Source: Limnoperna fortunei
Taxonomy: Eukaryota; Mollusca; Bivalvia; Mytilida; Modiolidae
Reading direction: 5' to 3'
Assembly: GCA_944474755.1 (NCBI GenBank)
Contig: OX104120.1
Span: 20,306,492 to 20,370,491 of the forward strand
Length of the DNA: 64,000 nucleotides
The notes beneath the pieces are model-generated. The model did no database searches and had not been told where the DNA came from. It saw only the letters and a list, made by a program, of their open reading frames with translations. Within the stretch, counting starts at the first letter, position 1; every line of letters starts with the position of its first letter. This document shows, piece after piece, positions 10,321 through 23,771 of the stretch. A program made the position numbers and the translations under genes.

Positions 10321-12269
10321 AAAAATATACATGAAGCTATATAGAGCGATTCTATAGCTATGCTACATCGATATACGTAGAGAGGTCCAACTCGGCAAAT
10401 AATAATTGTATATCCCACTCGGGGAAATAATTGGCAAAGAAAAGTCTACTTTTCCCCTATTTGACAATCATAATGTATGCCATAATTAAATGAAGGTATG
10501 AATGATAATTTTAAGGTGTTAACTTTTCCAGTTGAAGCTTTTTATACTTGATGCTTTTGGTCTCCAATCATTGAACCTAAACTGCTCTGTTTACAGCAGA
10601 TGATACCGAATAAAAGAGCTGATGGAATCTGGATTATATTCGTAAAGGATAAATTAAAATTAACTTTAATATTTATGCTGTTTATATTTGATCCTGTTAT
10701 TTTTTCAGTTGAAACCATTTTTTTTATTAATTAAATTCAATGTTGATTTAAATGAGTTATTTTCTTTTGAAAAAAATGTACTGACAAGGTATAAAAATAA
10801 AAAAAACATTATGTCACATGAAGGTTTGTGCATATTTAATGATAAATCAAATACAAATTTTCGTCATGAGGAAAAGTTCATATGCAGCCATTTATTATAA
10901 AATATTTGATTCGTATTTGTTTTCAGATTTCATACAGGAATTCAATGGGAATTAATGTGGCAGTGGATTTGTATTAGAATCTTGTGATTTGTCTCTAATA
11001 TTTAGAATTTCGATATATAAATTTAATGAGGGCTCGTTGGCTTCTCTTTGTAGACCTTTTAAAAGATCAGTTTGAGTCAGCAAAATGTAATGGTGTATTT
11101 ATAATTAAAAACTACGATTCGGTAGACACCCAGTACAAATAATTTCAAAAAGTCTGTAGCGTACGCTTGCAGCTAAATGGAACAAAGACAACAAGCTTTC
11201 ATACAAATGTTTTGTCAAAATTAAATAGCATGCACCAAGAAAGGGTTAAAACATGATTTAAATATAACCGGGATAAATAGTTAAGCAATTCTTTCATTTA
11301 AAGATGGACAAGACTTGTTCACAGTAGAACCTGACATTTTGAAAGAAAATTATCAAAACATTTGCATAACATTCTTCAAATGAAAATTACTATGTAGATT
11401 TGCAAAGTGTCAAAAACTGAAAAGAAATGTTTTAATTTAAATTACAATTAAAATGATTGTTAACAATAAACGATTTTTTCTTTGAAACCGTTTAAATATC
11501 TTTAAGTACACGATACAGTATGTGGCCCAGACTACATTTTTTAAATATTTCTTTAACATCTGCCACAATCTGCTCAACATCGAATTTTAAATTATCTCAA
11601 TATTTCGGAAAATAGTAATTTACCATCTATTTTTAAAATGCTTATAGTAGCAACTAAATCGGCATATTGTCTTCACAACTATATATAGCAAAGGTTGATA
11701 AATGTGTCTTTCTTGAGGCAGCATCTTATTTAACTAGTTAATAAGTATTTCAATTAATAGTCTTTCTCAATGTTTGACATATAATAATTAGGGCTTACTG
11801 ACTGTATACTGAAGAGTTCCTTTAATGTATTGATAAATGATATAAATATTATTTAGCCTTACATTTATATTTAAACAGATAGGAAAATGGGCAATGAAGA
11901 ACAATTTTAGGTTATCCATGTTATAAGAATGCATCTTGAAGTCGCGAAAAAACTTGTGATTGCTCTTATATATTTTACTAAAAGTTCAATTGTCTTCTTC
12001 ATTTCGCAATAAAAAATACAAATTACTAAAGAATTTAGATATTTTGAAAGTTGAATTTAAATTAGAATACTCGAAATGATTTTAAAATTCCCGATTCGGT
12101 GCAACATCAACTATTGCGACTATCCCTTGGAGCTTTAAGCGTTTATTGGTAGTATTAAAAAAACAATCTTTACATTGGAGGATTAAATCAAATATTGCAG
12201 TATGCTAAAATATTGAAGGCTTACTTTACCAAAAATTCCCACAACTGTGTACAAATATCGTTACAAAAA
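10321..12269. other. AT-rich DNA without recognised features
   Basis: A 70-codon ORF at 10688-10900 has no recognisable motif. Nothing else is supported. Confidence 0.4.
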
Positions 12270-12360
12270 TTGTATCGTGGATTAGTGGTGGAAGGGAAAA
12301 AAACACTTCGCAGGATTCTTAAATTCGTGGTTCGCGGAATCGGCAAAAAATTAAAAATTG
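12270..12360 (+). repeat. Relic of the CTGTGAAA terminal-repeat family
   Basis: GGATTCTTAAATTCGTGG near 12310 matches the subterminal GGGTTCTTAAATTCGTGG of the 19.2-kb element, preceded by TCGTGGATTAGTGG in place of its TTTTCGTGG stretch. The outer end is missing and no partner terminus was found. Confidence 0.35.
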
Positions 12361-15300
12361 GAACATAAGGGAATTGCTTACACATTTTTGGTATTCACAT
12401 AGATTGTTATTACATATTTAAAAAGTCATTTTCAAAATTATAACTCTGATCCGGGGATTTCATAAAAAATTACGGTACGTTTAGTAGAAAGCGGTGTGAT
12501 TTAAAACAAAATGGGACGGCTTAATAAAGACGATGCAAAAACGAAACTGTGCTTTGTTGTGCCGTGGTGCAAAGCCCACACCAAACATAAATTTACGGAA
12601 GGTGGCCGAGTTTTATGCAGTTTCATGGAAAAGCTGTAACAAATAATTTACTAGACCAGGAATGGGATAAAATTTTTCGACATGGACAAAATTATCTAAA
12701 CCGCGTACGCTTGACTTGTTACATACAGATAACATCAACGAAAACGGCGAAAAGAACAGAAAATTAGCTTCACAATATAACATAACATAAAAAAATATCT
12801 GTTTAGGTTTAACTTCGATATTTCCCGTAGAAAACACTATTGAACGTGCTGTCAAAAAGAAGCAAAACGACGATTTCGTGTAAGTGAACTATGATCTTGC
12901 CGAAAGCGTCTAAAAAAGTCTAAAATTGTTTATCTAAACACATGAATTATATTAATGTGTTTAGACCATATTTACTAACTTGCCTTCATTTAGCGTTGTA
13001 AAACACAAAGAAAAAAATTGTCAAGAACGCACGTTCATCGCTCAAGATTTGGCTACAGCAACAAAATGATCAAAGCGTTATACAGCCTAAAACTGACAAC
13101 ACCATGTAAAATAAATTTGTGGCTGTTGTTCTTTAATACAACATTTATTGCACAATATTTGAATTATGCCTACATGTTGATTGAATCAGTGAAATATTAT
13201 TATAGATAGATACACGTTTATTGTTGGGTAATTAAGTTTAATTAATACAACTAAGTTGAGGCCGACCATTCAAAACATTGTTTCGTCGCCATTGCGATTT
13301 TTAACGTAATTGTTACACAGATGACGTATATTAGAGCTAATTAACGTCTCTTTGCCCTCTTTCATGATCTCACACCGACTCTGATTATAAGTAACACAAC
13401 GCGTGTCACTAGTAAAATAGTTAAATTGCATATGGTCAGCCTTTTAGAGTATCACATTTAGCGACAGGGTTTCTAGTTATTTACAGTATTTATTTCTGGC
13501 GTTCTGAGTATTTATTAATTGCTCTGTCCATAAGTTTTCTGTATTTCATGACATTTAGTTCTTTGTTTTGTTCATTTAATTACGCATTGGTATTTTTTAT
13601 GTACTTTCGCCATAGTTAGTCTAGATTAAAGTGTATCCGCATTAGTAATTTTAAATAAATTATGACATGAAATGTACCGAACATAGTTTTAAAATTTTGA
13701 GAAGCCAATAACAATGTTTCGTCTGACGACGATAGTGTAAATAATAACACAAAACTCAATGAGACTTGATACATATAATTGAATTGTTATAAATATTTGT
13801 ATGATTTTCCGTTTAAGCGCTTTCAGGGTAAATGATTGCTATAGCTAGAACGAAAAACAGGTTTACAAGAAACACTCAGGGTGTATAAGGGATTGAAAAA
13901 TGAGAAAAAATGTTGACATGGTAAGGAAAGTGATTTCAGGCAAAGGCTTTAGGAGTGGGTAATAATTCTACTCATTTTTTAAATCATCAAAAGAGGTGTT
14001 TATCGTGCATATAGCGTGGCACTCAAATATTAATGTGAAACATTTGTTAGTCAGTAAATAAAAACATATGTCAAAGTGTCTCATCATCAGAATGATTGAT
14101 AGCTACATATGTTATAACGTATTCATCAGTCTCTTAAATGTCATGTGTATTCTTCGGCGTCGTAAACAACACATGACCATCCTTGCCTACTTTATCTAAA
14201 TCACGTAAAAATGTCACGAATTTGTTATTTCTGTCAATAATTATGACAACTGGGAAAATCCGAGACTTATTAATCACAAATTGACATTTTAAACTTTGTG
14301 CTTTAGTAGCATAACAGTTGCAAGCTGTTTGTCAACTTGTCTATGTAATGATGACTGGAGTTACGTTCCTTCTAATTCTTACCAAAAACTACATTATTCC
14401 TTATTTGCTTATTGAAAGAATATAATGTTTTGTCCAATTATAACAGATCCAATTTTCTCTTAGAAAAATAAATGCTCTTAAAGCAGTTTGTTTGATTACT
14501 GATCATTGCAGAAATAAAAACAACTGATAAACTTTCTTCTTTGAATTGTTTTACCAACAATTCAAGCATGAACAACATTTTATAAGGTCTGCTTTTAAAC
14601 GATATGCTTAAATATAGAAAATAAATCACTATACAATGACAGCAGTAATTCCTAATAGAAATGGTAACATCAAATAGTAATCACTGTCCGGAATTGTTTA
14701 TTAGAATATCATCCTATAAATTACTAGTAACACATTTTGTGTCAAACATCTACTATGACTCTTGAATTACGATTACTATGTATCGTACAAGTCACGTTTT
14801 AGCAACACCTACATGTTAGTTCATTTTATTTGTTTGTGAACAAAAAGAAATAAAAACATGTTTAAACATTTCACCGATGAATTATTATGTAACCTATATA
14901 AATAATGACATTTTTACATTGAGTATACTGTTTTCACTTATTAACCGTTATGAATATTGTTTTTCGGGTGCAAGTAGCACATCACTCTGTAAATATATCC
15001 CAAATTATGGTCCGTGGCCAGGCATCCTGTTACAATACCTCGGCAAAAATCACAGTTATCATATTAACCAATAGTTTTAAAAGACTTCACATTGTTTTTA
15101 CTTCAAAGACTGTTGCCTGTCTTCTTCGCCACACATGTTTAATTTACGACATTGTATGAAGCAAAAGTATTTGTTTGCACCGAATCTGGCAAAATATTAG
15201 GTATGCCTTGGCGTGACCCATTACTATAGATATGAAAATATATAACACATAGCTACAAAAGAAGAAAATACAAATAAAACAGAAACTGTTGTCTTCTGCC

Positions 15301-18300
15301 ACTCGAACATCTTTTTAAATCGTTTTAAATTTCATCGCACACAATATTTGATCAAATTTAGCCCAATTCGTTTTATTTTCATCTTTTACGGTTGACAGTA
15401 CATAAGACAAAACAATTAAAATTGTTAAAAACAACTTTCAGAAGACAAAGTCTATGCAAATTTTCATTACCATGCATCTGAAAAGAATCTTGATAGAATG
15501 TCTACGAGATGAATACTTTAAGTCATTTAATTTATTCCCACTCATTTGGATGATTTATTTTGTAAGTGCTGTGTTTGTGATTTTTTATATTTTAGTAGAA
15601 CTAAACATTTAGTAATTCCCCTTTCAATAACTTAAGACACATCAATATATATTTGAACAGACATAATATATTAAACTAGAAAATGCTTAAGAACGTGTAA
15701 TTTTCTTGAACATCATATCTGCCACCATGAAATTTAGCAGTCAGAATATAAGTGACTGTTACGTGTTTTGTTTTTTAATTTATACATTTTTTTAGTTTAA
15801 TAATGGATTGTTTAAATTATCTTCCTTATTCTTATTGGTATGTTAACTAAGGTCCATTTAACTTTAAGTCAGCAACCAAAGATTTGCATTATTTCATTAA
15901 AGTTAACTTCTTCAAATAAAATCGGCCACAAGTTAATATAAATGTTATCCTTAGACAATATCCACATTTTACCAATTATGTATACGAATTGATACGATTA
16001 AAAAACCGCTGAACTTAAAAATTCGTTTAAGCAATAACATTTAACATACCTCGCCTTCTACTAAAGCGGCTATCTGATAAGGCGTAAAAACTATTAAAAT
16101 ATCATGCCTATACTGACCATGAACTCGCCATAATATAAAACGTAATAGGCATATTTTTCAATATATTCTACGACTGTTGAACACATCAGATGGGTGTTTT
16201 TTACTTCGAATTTTTAAATATCAAGAGACTTATACTACTGATATATTAGCTAGAAAATACTACCATAGTTAAGTTTCAATGTTTTATTGTTTTAGTAACA
16301 AAAACATCATTGTCTATCAAATAGAATGTCGACACAACAGCAAATTGCACACGTATAAGTTTAATTGTGCCGCTGCAAAACAATTGCAGCGTTGATAATG
16401 GAAAAGTAGCCAAAAAACCGACCGAACAACAAGAGCCAAAAACCAAGGGACAGTTACAAATCCGGATATAGACAAACACAACACAAAAATCAAAAACATC
16501 AATTATATATACAACACATCTATTGAAGTGTTTGATTAATAATTTCAAAGCATCTATTAGATATAATTACATCACATATTCAGAAGTATAAATTCCTGTT
16601 GGAAGCTACATTGTAAAATGAAAATAATAATCAGCAGCTTAACGAATGCTTCATTTAGGAGATACATGTACCTCTATTGAAAGATAATAAATAACGTTCG
16701 TCCAATACTAGAGGCTATTGCTCTAAGTTGGTACATACCAACTTCGTATCGAATCTTCAGTCTAACGTTTCATATTTTCAGTTTTCTTAGTAATTATAAC
16801 TCAAAAATTGTGAAATTGAAAAAAGAATACAATCGAGATGTAATAAAATCTATGTTTTCATAGAAATTTTGATAACTTAAGAAAATAACATAACACGGAC
16901 TCCGTGAAATAAGTGCGATCAGGTGATCGGTACGCATTTCTTGTTGCATATTAATACTTATTTTGCTGCAGCTATATTATGTAATGTGCAAATACCTTTT
17001 GGTTATAACAGAAGTATTTGCTTGTCGTTTGGATGGATTAAATTGCACATGTTTTGATTATTAGTGCATAAGTTGGAGGAAAGGCTTTAATAATATAAAA
17101 TTTACAACGATATTGTCGAGACATAGGATGATTTATCTTAGCCTATTGTAAATAGAATAGTACACTTGTTTGCTTACATTATAACCTCATCGGCTAGTAC
17201 ATTTTGTCCAGTTTCGTATTTACTGCTAAAATGCTTCTAAAGTATTTATGTCGTGTCTTTCATTTAAACTTGTAAGGTTGTATTTGCATTTGTGCTACTA
17301 TCTAATGGCTTAATTTACCTTTTAAAACAGAAATAACAGTAATAAATAGAAGTATGTTTTCAGTTTTTTTTTACTTTTAATAAGTTATTTTTATTATTTG
17401 TTAGAATATAATGTATGCATCATATAAATTTGAAAAACGATCTCAGTTAATAAGGCGATGAGTAGTCCTCGTAATATTAACATAATTAACCTTACATCTG
17501 TATATTTATTTTATTTATTCTTACAGTTGAGTTCTATGGTTTTTAACTTTATTTAATGAATACAACAGACGGATACAAAGCATGTGTAGCGTTAGTTGTT
17601 ATAATGCAAACACACATTTACCATTATATTTGAAATGTATAACGATAACAAGATGTGTTGAATTTACAAATCCTCACGATATCATGGTCTTTTTTGCTGT
17701 AAATAACGTTAACTACTCCTTAGAATTTTGCGTGTTGTTAATTGGTCTAAAAACAACTTTCGGGCCAAGATTAATCGTTGCAGTAAAATTACATAAAAAT
17801 ATGGAAATTTTTGGCTGTTGCATGATTCCATTGCGCATTAGTCAAAGTTTGACTAGTTCAAGCCTGTTTTTCATGACTGTTTTAACATAACTATAAATTT
17901 CAATATTAGTGGTCATTAAATCATCGGTAATTATAAAATATACTGTTAAAATGTAAGAATGAAATTATTGATTTATTTATATTCTTTTAAATAATTAAAA
18001 TGTGATGAAGCTGAATTTCAGGATTATCAGCAAAATCAATATCAAATGTTTTATTATCAGAAAATATTAAGGGAAACCAACATTTCAACAATTACAAAAT
18101 GTAAGCATCCTCTCTGTTTTTCTGATGAAGGAGGATGGGGATTTTATCTAGCTGATTATTCCTTGTAGCGACCTATATCAATGTAATTAATTGTATAATA
18201 GTGCGTAAAAGTCGCTCATCGACAAAGGACTGTTAAAAATGCAACAACCAATAGAAGCCATTTTACTAGTAACTAGTTACTGTATAGTATTTTGTTTTCA

Positions 18301-18766
18301 TCTTTCATCAATAATATATAATATGCAAAATTGAAGTCTGTGTACAACTTATTTGCTCAAGATCTAAAGTTTTATAGGGTAAAAGGATAATAGTCCGCAA
18401 GTATAATTGCTTTTTGTTTCAGTAAACAAACCAAAATCTTACATATTTAAGAACTGGTTGGATTAAAACTTTAGATTACTTCAATTTGCACACCATTTTC
18501 TCTTTAAAGTAAACACTGTCAGATGTGATTATTTGTGTATATGTGGGTTGGTCCATACAATTCTGAAATCTTATAAATAAAAATGATATGATTATCTTAT
18601 TAGCTAATGGGTAAACAATTTTCCTGGTGACAGATTGTGGAGACTCTCTCGTTAGGTCACAATACAAAACGCCTGGCGCAAACCACAGTAAATAACGTGC
18701 AAAGCTACTTCAACGACACATCCCTTTGTATTTCAAACAAGTTATTCAGGAGTGTTTTACATCCTA
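12361..18766. other. Long AT-rich stretch without recognised genes
   Basis: Unassigned ORFs include 17582-17890 (plus, 102 codons), 16276-16548 (minus, 90 codons) and 12613-12855 (minus, 80 codons). None has a motif, signal peptide or neighbour that supports coding. A plus-strand piece at 12511-12630 beginning MGRLNKDDAKTKLCF is somewhat less AT-rich but is not recognised. Confidence 0.4.
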
Positions 18767-19230
18767 ACCAGATAATGATATCTTACCAATTTCTCAAGGT
18801 GCTTATGGTATACATCCCAAACGGATCAAAGAAACATGTGAATACATAGCCAAACCAGTTACAAGACTTTTTAATCAATCAATGGATCAAGGAAAATAAC
18901 CTGACAGCTGGAAAAGAGCCAATATAACACTTATCCACAAAGAAGGATGTAGAAGCGATGTTTCCATAGATAGATGCTATCAATATAGACTTCCAGAAAG
19001 CCTTCGACACAGTGCCACATAAGAGACTAATAAAAACATTAAGGATATGGCATAACAAGGAAACTGTAAACATGATTAGAAGACTTTCTCAGAGAAACAA
19101 ATCAAACTCTGACATTTAATGGCACAAACTCCAAGTGGTCCCAAGTACCCCAGGGCAGCGTTTCAGGGCCATTGACAACTAAATGAACTTCCAAGTACAC
19201 AGGTTAAAAAGACTTATCAAAAACTAGGAC
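18767..19230 (+). pseudogene. Non-LTR retrotransposon RT relic, upstream part
   Basis: Broken frames read IAKPVTRLFNQSMDQGK, PDSWKRANITLIHKEG and, at about 18985-19025, DFQKAFDTVPHKRL. The last is reverse transcriptase motif A of jockey/RTE-like non-LTR elements with its catalytic aspartate. KWSQVPQGSVSGPL follows near 19135, the stretch before motif C. The YADD box region is deleted, and the frame resumes as STQVKKTYQKLG just before 19230. There the element is cut by the TA-flanked insertion and continues at 20982. Confidence 0.7.
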
Positions 19231-19232
19231 TA

Positions 19233-20979
19233 CTGTGAAAGTACTTAAATTCGTGGGTATCAATTTTCGTGGTTTGATGAAATTTTACATGTTCATGGGT
19301 TCTTAAATTCGTGGACTGACGGTTTCAGAAAATGCAAAACGTGAGGTAGCGATCAAAATAAATGATTACAGCAGAATCATTTTCACCGTTGATAATAAAC
19401 ATCAACATATAAAGAAGACAAAACAGTTTCATTACATGATGTTGTTTACGCGCGTGGTAACGATTGAAAAAAAATTAACAACACGGAAATCAATAGCTAA
19501 TTATAAACACTGTAATGTATTAATTAATTGATTAATTGCAATAAAAACTACTTTGAGTCTATGTAATTCTGTAATTGTTATCTATAGAAGCATTCCTAGC
19601 CGAAGGGCATTTGTCACTTCATGTGTTGAGTAGCAAAAAATATAAAGGTGTAATTCAATGTTAAATGTGCCACGATCGGTATTATCACAACATCCATTTG
19701 ATATAGCGTGTCATTGATATGCACTAATAAAGATAAAGCATAGCTTATCTTTTAAATATTTTATTTGTTATTTTAGTTTATGTTCAAAAGAGCAACCAGA
19801 CTCATAGTTTAGTTTAAACATATTTTATTTGTAGAAATGCTTCAAAAGGGGATTAGACACAAGTACAACGTACTTATGAAGTCTTTTCCCAATGAAATAT
19901 AAACATAATAATGTTATAATGAAATATACGAAGATGAATGACTGTAGAAAACTCAATATATATAAAAAAAACATATGTACAAAAAAAGGGAAAATAATAT
20001 TGTAAGAACCGTGAATATATATTTACATGTACAACATAACTCATCGTTTGTTTGTTGTGTGTGTATGCAGTATTTATGGTCATCTCTACACGACGAGGAA
20101 TCTCTTAAATTTTTTAATAAATTCATGAACATATGTAACAATCATTTGATTTTTGTCTTGAGATAAACTTTCATTTCCGTTCAGGAGACGTTTTAAGTTT
20201 AATAGTTCAATATGGAGTAGAGTGTTTAACTTTTCGAACAAGTCTCTTCTTGGTGCATCATATTTGGGACATTCAAAAAAGAAATGGTAAGCTGTTTCTT
20301 TACTGAAACCGCAATGACATGATGGGCTGTTTGCAATATTTACATTATAAAGATCACAGTTTAAAAAAGATGCGCTACAACGCAATTGGGTCAGAATAAT
20401 ATTTAATTTTCTAGTACCAAAGCTATATAGATTGGAGGTACTAAAATTTTATCTTTTTGTTTAAGGTAATTTTTGAATTTTGAGACGGTATCTATTTGTC
20501 TAGTTAGCTAGGTTTAATTTATTCCAAAGGTTTACAGAAGATGGCACAAATGATCCCATAGTTAACGAAAGCCTACAAAATGGTTGAATTAAATGGTTGA
20601 ATTAAGTCATAATTCCGATAATAATTTACTTTTTAACATCGCAAATGAACACCTCATATATCCCCACCTTGACCGGAAGTCGATGTTTTCTTCGTACGCT
20701 TTACAGTTAAATAATACCTACATTTAATAAAAAACACAATTCGAACATGGAACCTGTAACATAATCATTAAGATGGATTTTGAGCTGAACATTAGTAATG
20801 GATCGAACCACAAAATCATATATTACATTTACAAATAAATGTCCGATCTCAGACATTTTCAGATCGTTGTTCCCAAGTTACCATCTGTTAATGAAGTTTT
20901 ATTCTTCGTTGGATTTTTAATTTCGTGGTCCGAGGCCTCCACGAAAATTGATACCCCACGAATAAAAAGTATTTCACAG
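19233..20979. mobile_element. TA-flanked DNA element with about 40-bp TIRs
   Basis: The left end CTGTGAAAGTACTTAAATTC, GTGGGTATCAATTTTCGTGG (19233-19272) is the inverted complement of the right end (20939-20979), which reads inward as CTGTGAAATACTTTTTATTC then GTGGGGTATCAATTTTCG. TA flanks both sides (19231-19232 and 20980-20981), as in Tc1/mariner-type insertions. At 1747 bp it has the right size, but I find no transposase, so it is nonautonomous. It carries a minus-strand LINE fragment at 20086-20588. Its insertion split a host LINE; removing it and one TA rejoins the LINE frame. Confidence 0.8.
20086..20588 (-). pseudogene. Second LINE, ORF2 C-terminal fragment
   Basis: The last 99 codons are open: RCSASFLNCDLYNVNIANSP, then CHCGFSKETAYHFFFECPKY. 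This Cys/His signature (CxCG...HFFxxCP) marks the C-terminal end of many invertebrate non-LTR elements. Upstream, over frameshifts, come LYSFGTRKLNIILTQL, FKNYLKQKDKILVPP and, at the 5' limit, SFVPSSVNLWNKLNLAN, the post-RT segment. The 5' portion is absent. It lies inside the 19.2-21.0 kb TIR element in reverse orientation to the split LINE around it. Confidence 0.65.
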
Positions 20980-20981
20980 TA

Positions 20982-21270
20982 ATTAATAGAACCTTCAAAT
21001 ACCTAGACAAAAAATGTTGATATCCCAGTACAAATGTTTAGGCCCCACCTAGAATACAAAAGTGCAGTCTCGTCTGTATGTAAAAAGTAAGAAAGAGGCC
21101 ATAGCGATAGAAAATGTAAAGCGTAAAGCAATCAAACTAGTAATGGAGATAAAAACTTGAGCTATGGTGAAAGACAAGTAACACTAGGATATACCATCCT
21201 TACAATATAGAAGAGCAAGAACCGACGGGTTTATCATAAGCTGGTATACCGAGATAAAAGTAGGCGGTAT
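20982..21270 (+). pseudogene. Non-LTR retrotransposon RT relic, downstream part
   Basis: This continues the relic ending at 19230. It reads INRTFKYLDKKMLISQYK, then (R)P..LEYKSAV, EAIAIENVKRKAIKLVMEIK, and TILTI/PSLQYRRART near 21200, with frameshifts. This is the thumb region (IKRTFxYLDK...LVRPHLEYA...IENVQRRATK...LPSLQYRRxRGDM) of CR1/jockey/RTE-like elements. It stops being readable just before the long inverted repeat that starts at 21286. Confidence 0.7.
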
Positions 21271-21538
21271 GTAAAATAGACATTATTTTAAGGGAAACTT
21301 TGCAAAAAAATGAAAATTTGATATGTTATTCTTCAATTAAAAAGAAACACTTTTGCTTCTTGATGTTTTATTTTTTTCATTGTTTGTTTCTACATTGAAT
21401 TTACGTGTTAAAAAGCACTTACTGGGGTCCACCATCTTGTCACTATCTCGTCATTAGATGGCGATACTAGAGATCCCTTGATATTCAAGTACCTTACAGT
21501 CGCCGTATGATAATAACGCGAAACGGTCAATAACAGAA

Positions 21539-21691
21539 GGTTGTACTATAAGACGAAGTTGTGGAAATATTACGTTTCGTATTCCTGATCTAAGCAAAAA
21601 ACCAGTTTAAAGACAGCTTCTTGTCCACAGCAGCAACAATTTCGTATGCGAAGATCATTTTGCAGAATATTGCATGAAGGATAGTTTAATG
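21539..21691 (+). pseudogene. THAP-like zinc-finger exon relic
   Basis: One frame reads GCTIRRSCGNITFRIPDL, then SKKPV*RQLL, then NNFVCEDHFAEYCMKDSLM. Paired cysteines at the start, an FRIP segment and the C-x2-H-F box (CEDHF) match the C2CH arrangement and order of a THAP DNA-binding domain. There is one in-frame TAA at 21608-21610 and the domain is shorter than usual. GTAAGG at 21692 is a consensus-like splice donor. THAP domains form the N terminus of P-type transposases, consistent with the long TIR just upstream. It could also be a captured host THAP exon. Confidence 0.4.
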
Positions 21692-21917
21692 GTAAGGTGA
21701 CCACATCTTTCATTTTTCCTCGAATATTAGCTTAAATTTTGTCCACAAATATTAATTATTTTTAACTTGTATCGTTTTATCAGATCATGCAACTTTTAGG
21801 AACGAAACCTTTTTTTATACAAAATACTTGCGAAGTTCACTGAAATAACTGTCATTAAATGAAACATTTTTAAATACTCTGTTTTTGCGCATCAAAATTT
21901 CACTTCACGTTTAGTTC

Positions 21918-21918
<1 letters not shown>

Positions 21919-21950
<32 letters not shown>

Positions 21951-21979
21951 AATAATAATTATTATTATTATTATTATTA
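21919..21979. repeat. (ATT)n microsatellite
   Basis: About ten TTA/ATT triplets are interrupted once by AAAATAATAATT and then resume for about eight more. Confidence 0.95.
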
Positions 21980-22693
21980 CTGGTAACATTTATTGTGCGT
22001 GTGCGTAACAAAATTTTACGTGTGTATATTTGTATCAACGTGTCAATTTTATGTTTCCTGGCCTGGCATCTAAAGGGAATCTAAAGGTAATCTAAATCTT
22101 ATATACATCCTGTGTTCTGACACTTCGGTGTAATCAAATAATACCTGTTCTTGGCAGGAGAGAGACGTGCCGTTCTAATTTCGAATTACATGATTAACCT
22201 TTAATCCAGTTAGCTTTTGAAAATGTCCGAATATTCATACTTCAAAATCGGTGTCAAATGATCTAGTAATTGCAATAAACATCTTGTTTCTTTACCGGCT
22301 AGTTCTGTTAATTACCCTTCATAAACAAGTAATGGTTTACCTGTAAAATGTTCACGTCCAGGTAAAACTGTCGTTTCAAGTTAAAGACCTGCAGAATTAT
22401 ATACGGAATGTTATTTTATGTTTAAAAATAATTATTTATAAATATATCATTTATTTACAATTATTATTTAGGTAAATTTCGAGTTAATAAATAAAGACAG
22501 GTTCAAAATTGTGTCTAAAAGTACTTTTATGAATACAAAAATCATTTCAACATTAAGACGTATTTGTTAATCAGATGTTGTCAGCTGGTCATTAGTCATC
22601 GCCACAGTTTTTATATCCTTCAGAGAGCAAAGGCAGAAAACATATTTTTTAAACTGTGTTACAGTACTTGCACCCGTAAACGCAACACTTTGA

Positions 22694-22869
22694 CTGATTG
22701 ATAACTGATTGATGACGGATTTTGGAACGCTGACGGATCGCTGACTGATTGATGATGAATACATCCGTCAAAAATTATCAATCCGTCATTACCTTGGTAA
22801 CCGTCAGCGATCAGTCCAATGAATCCGTCATTTAATTATATGCACAAATCGGTCAGTTGATTGACGGAT
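22694..22869. repeat. Left subterminal octamer cluster
   Basis: TGACGGAT occurs at 22713, 22731 and 22862, and its complement ATCCGTCA at 22763, 22781 and 22823. The first 58 bp (22694-22751) match 25535-25592 directly with about four mismatches. Such clusters are typical transposase-binding arrays. That function is inferred. Confidence 0.8.
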
Positions 22870-23426
22870 ACGTATAAATTTTTAATTTACCGTTTTCTTT
22901 ATTATATAATTAAGCAAATTTCTTTAAGGCAGGACATATCTGCGGGTCGAGCCCTGTAAACCTTAAAAAATCTTCGTTTAAAGGCAAATCAATACCGAAG
23001 AGGCAAATGTTTTCTTTTCGTAATCCATTATTAATTCATATTTTTTTTTATTTCCGCGACTCGTGATTTCGGCCTATTATATTTTTTACGATTTGTTACA
23101 TGTATATTTTTTGTCGTATATATTAAGCTGGCCCGACTCCCCCAATCAGTAACATATTTATTTCACATTTAGTAAAGGACGTGGCCTATCTGCAGTCGCT
23201 CGAAAATCCGCAACCTGTTGACAGGCATGTGATAACAAGTAGATGACTAACCAATCAGTCACCGAGGCCCCAATAGCGCCGGGAATAATTGTATGCGAAT
23301 ACTTCATTTAAGCGTACAAAATATTAATGTTTTGAACAAAACGTCATTAATTCTTTAGGTCACAGTCAAATCGATAAAACAGAACCTTTTCAAGAGTGTC
23401 ATTAAATTTGAACAATATCTTATTTC

Positions 23427-23511
23427 ATTGATTGATTGATTGGATGTTTGCTTCATTTCAGCGAGAGTATTTCAGCTTTGTTCATGACGAGAATAAGTTA
23501 ATATCAATCAA
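23427..23511 (-). repeat. CAAT-tailed SINE-like repeat (family B), 3' fragment
   Basis: The piece starts with TTGATTGATTGATTGG and continues through GAGAGTATTTCAGCTTTG and ATGACGAGAATAAGTTAA. Read on the minus strand this is the family's 3' end (TTAACTT..TCTCGTC..GCTGAAATA..tail). It abuts the family A SINE that follows. Confidence 0.6.
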
Positions 23512-23516
23512 TTGGA

Positions 23517-23771
23517 TTTGTTTGTTTGTTTGTTTAAATATTGTTTAACGCCCTTTCAGCATTTTTCAGCTATATCATTGCGTCCAGTTTTTATAGGAGG
23601 AAAGCCGGAGTACCATGGAGAAAACCCCCGACCTTCGGTAGGAAAACTAGCTCCTTTTCAATTAGGTCGGGTGCACCCTGCAAGCAGTGAGACTCGAACA
23701 TGCAACCTCAGTGTGGACAGACCACATGATCAATAGTAAACGAGCCTAACCGATCGGCCATCAAGGCCCCC
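23517..23771 (-). mobile_element. tRNA-derived SINE (family A), full length
   Basis: In plus orientation it begins with the tail complement TTTGTTTGTTTGTTT and the 3' domain AGCATTTTTCAGCTATATCA. It ends with the tRNA-like head complement ACCGATCGGCCATCAAGGCC. A short possible duplication, TCAATCAA, lies at 23504-23511 and 23772-23779, but a few unexplained bases separate it from the tail, so the boundary is uncertain. It lies within the octamer-ended element. Confidence 0.85.

Noticed and set aside
13681..13740. GTTTCGTCTGACGACG as a possible minus-strand hammerhead core
   Set aside because: The partner core (TCATCAG) is missing at the required distance, so no hammerhead can be built.
17582..17890. 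102-codon plus-strand ORF
   Set aside because: No recognisable domain, signal or similarity; treated as chance.
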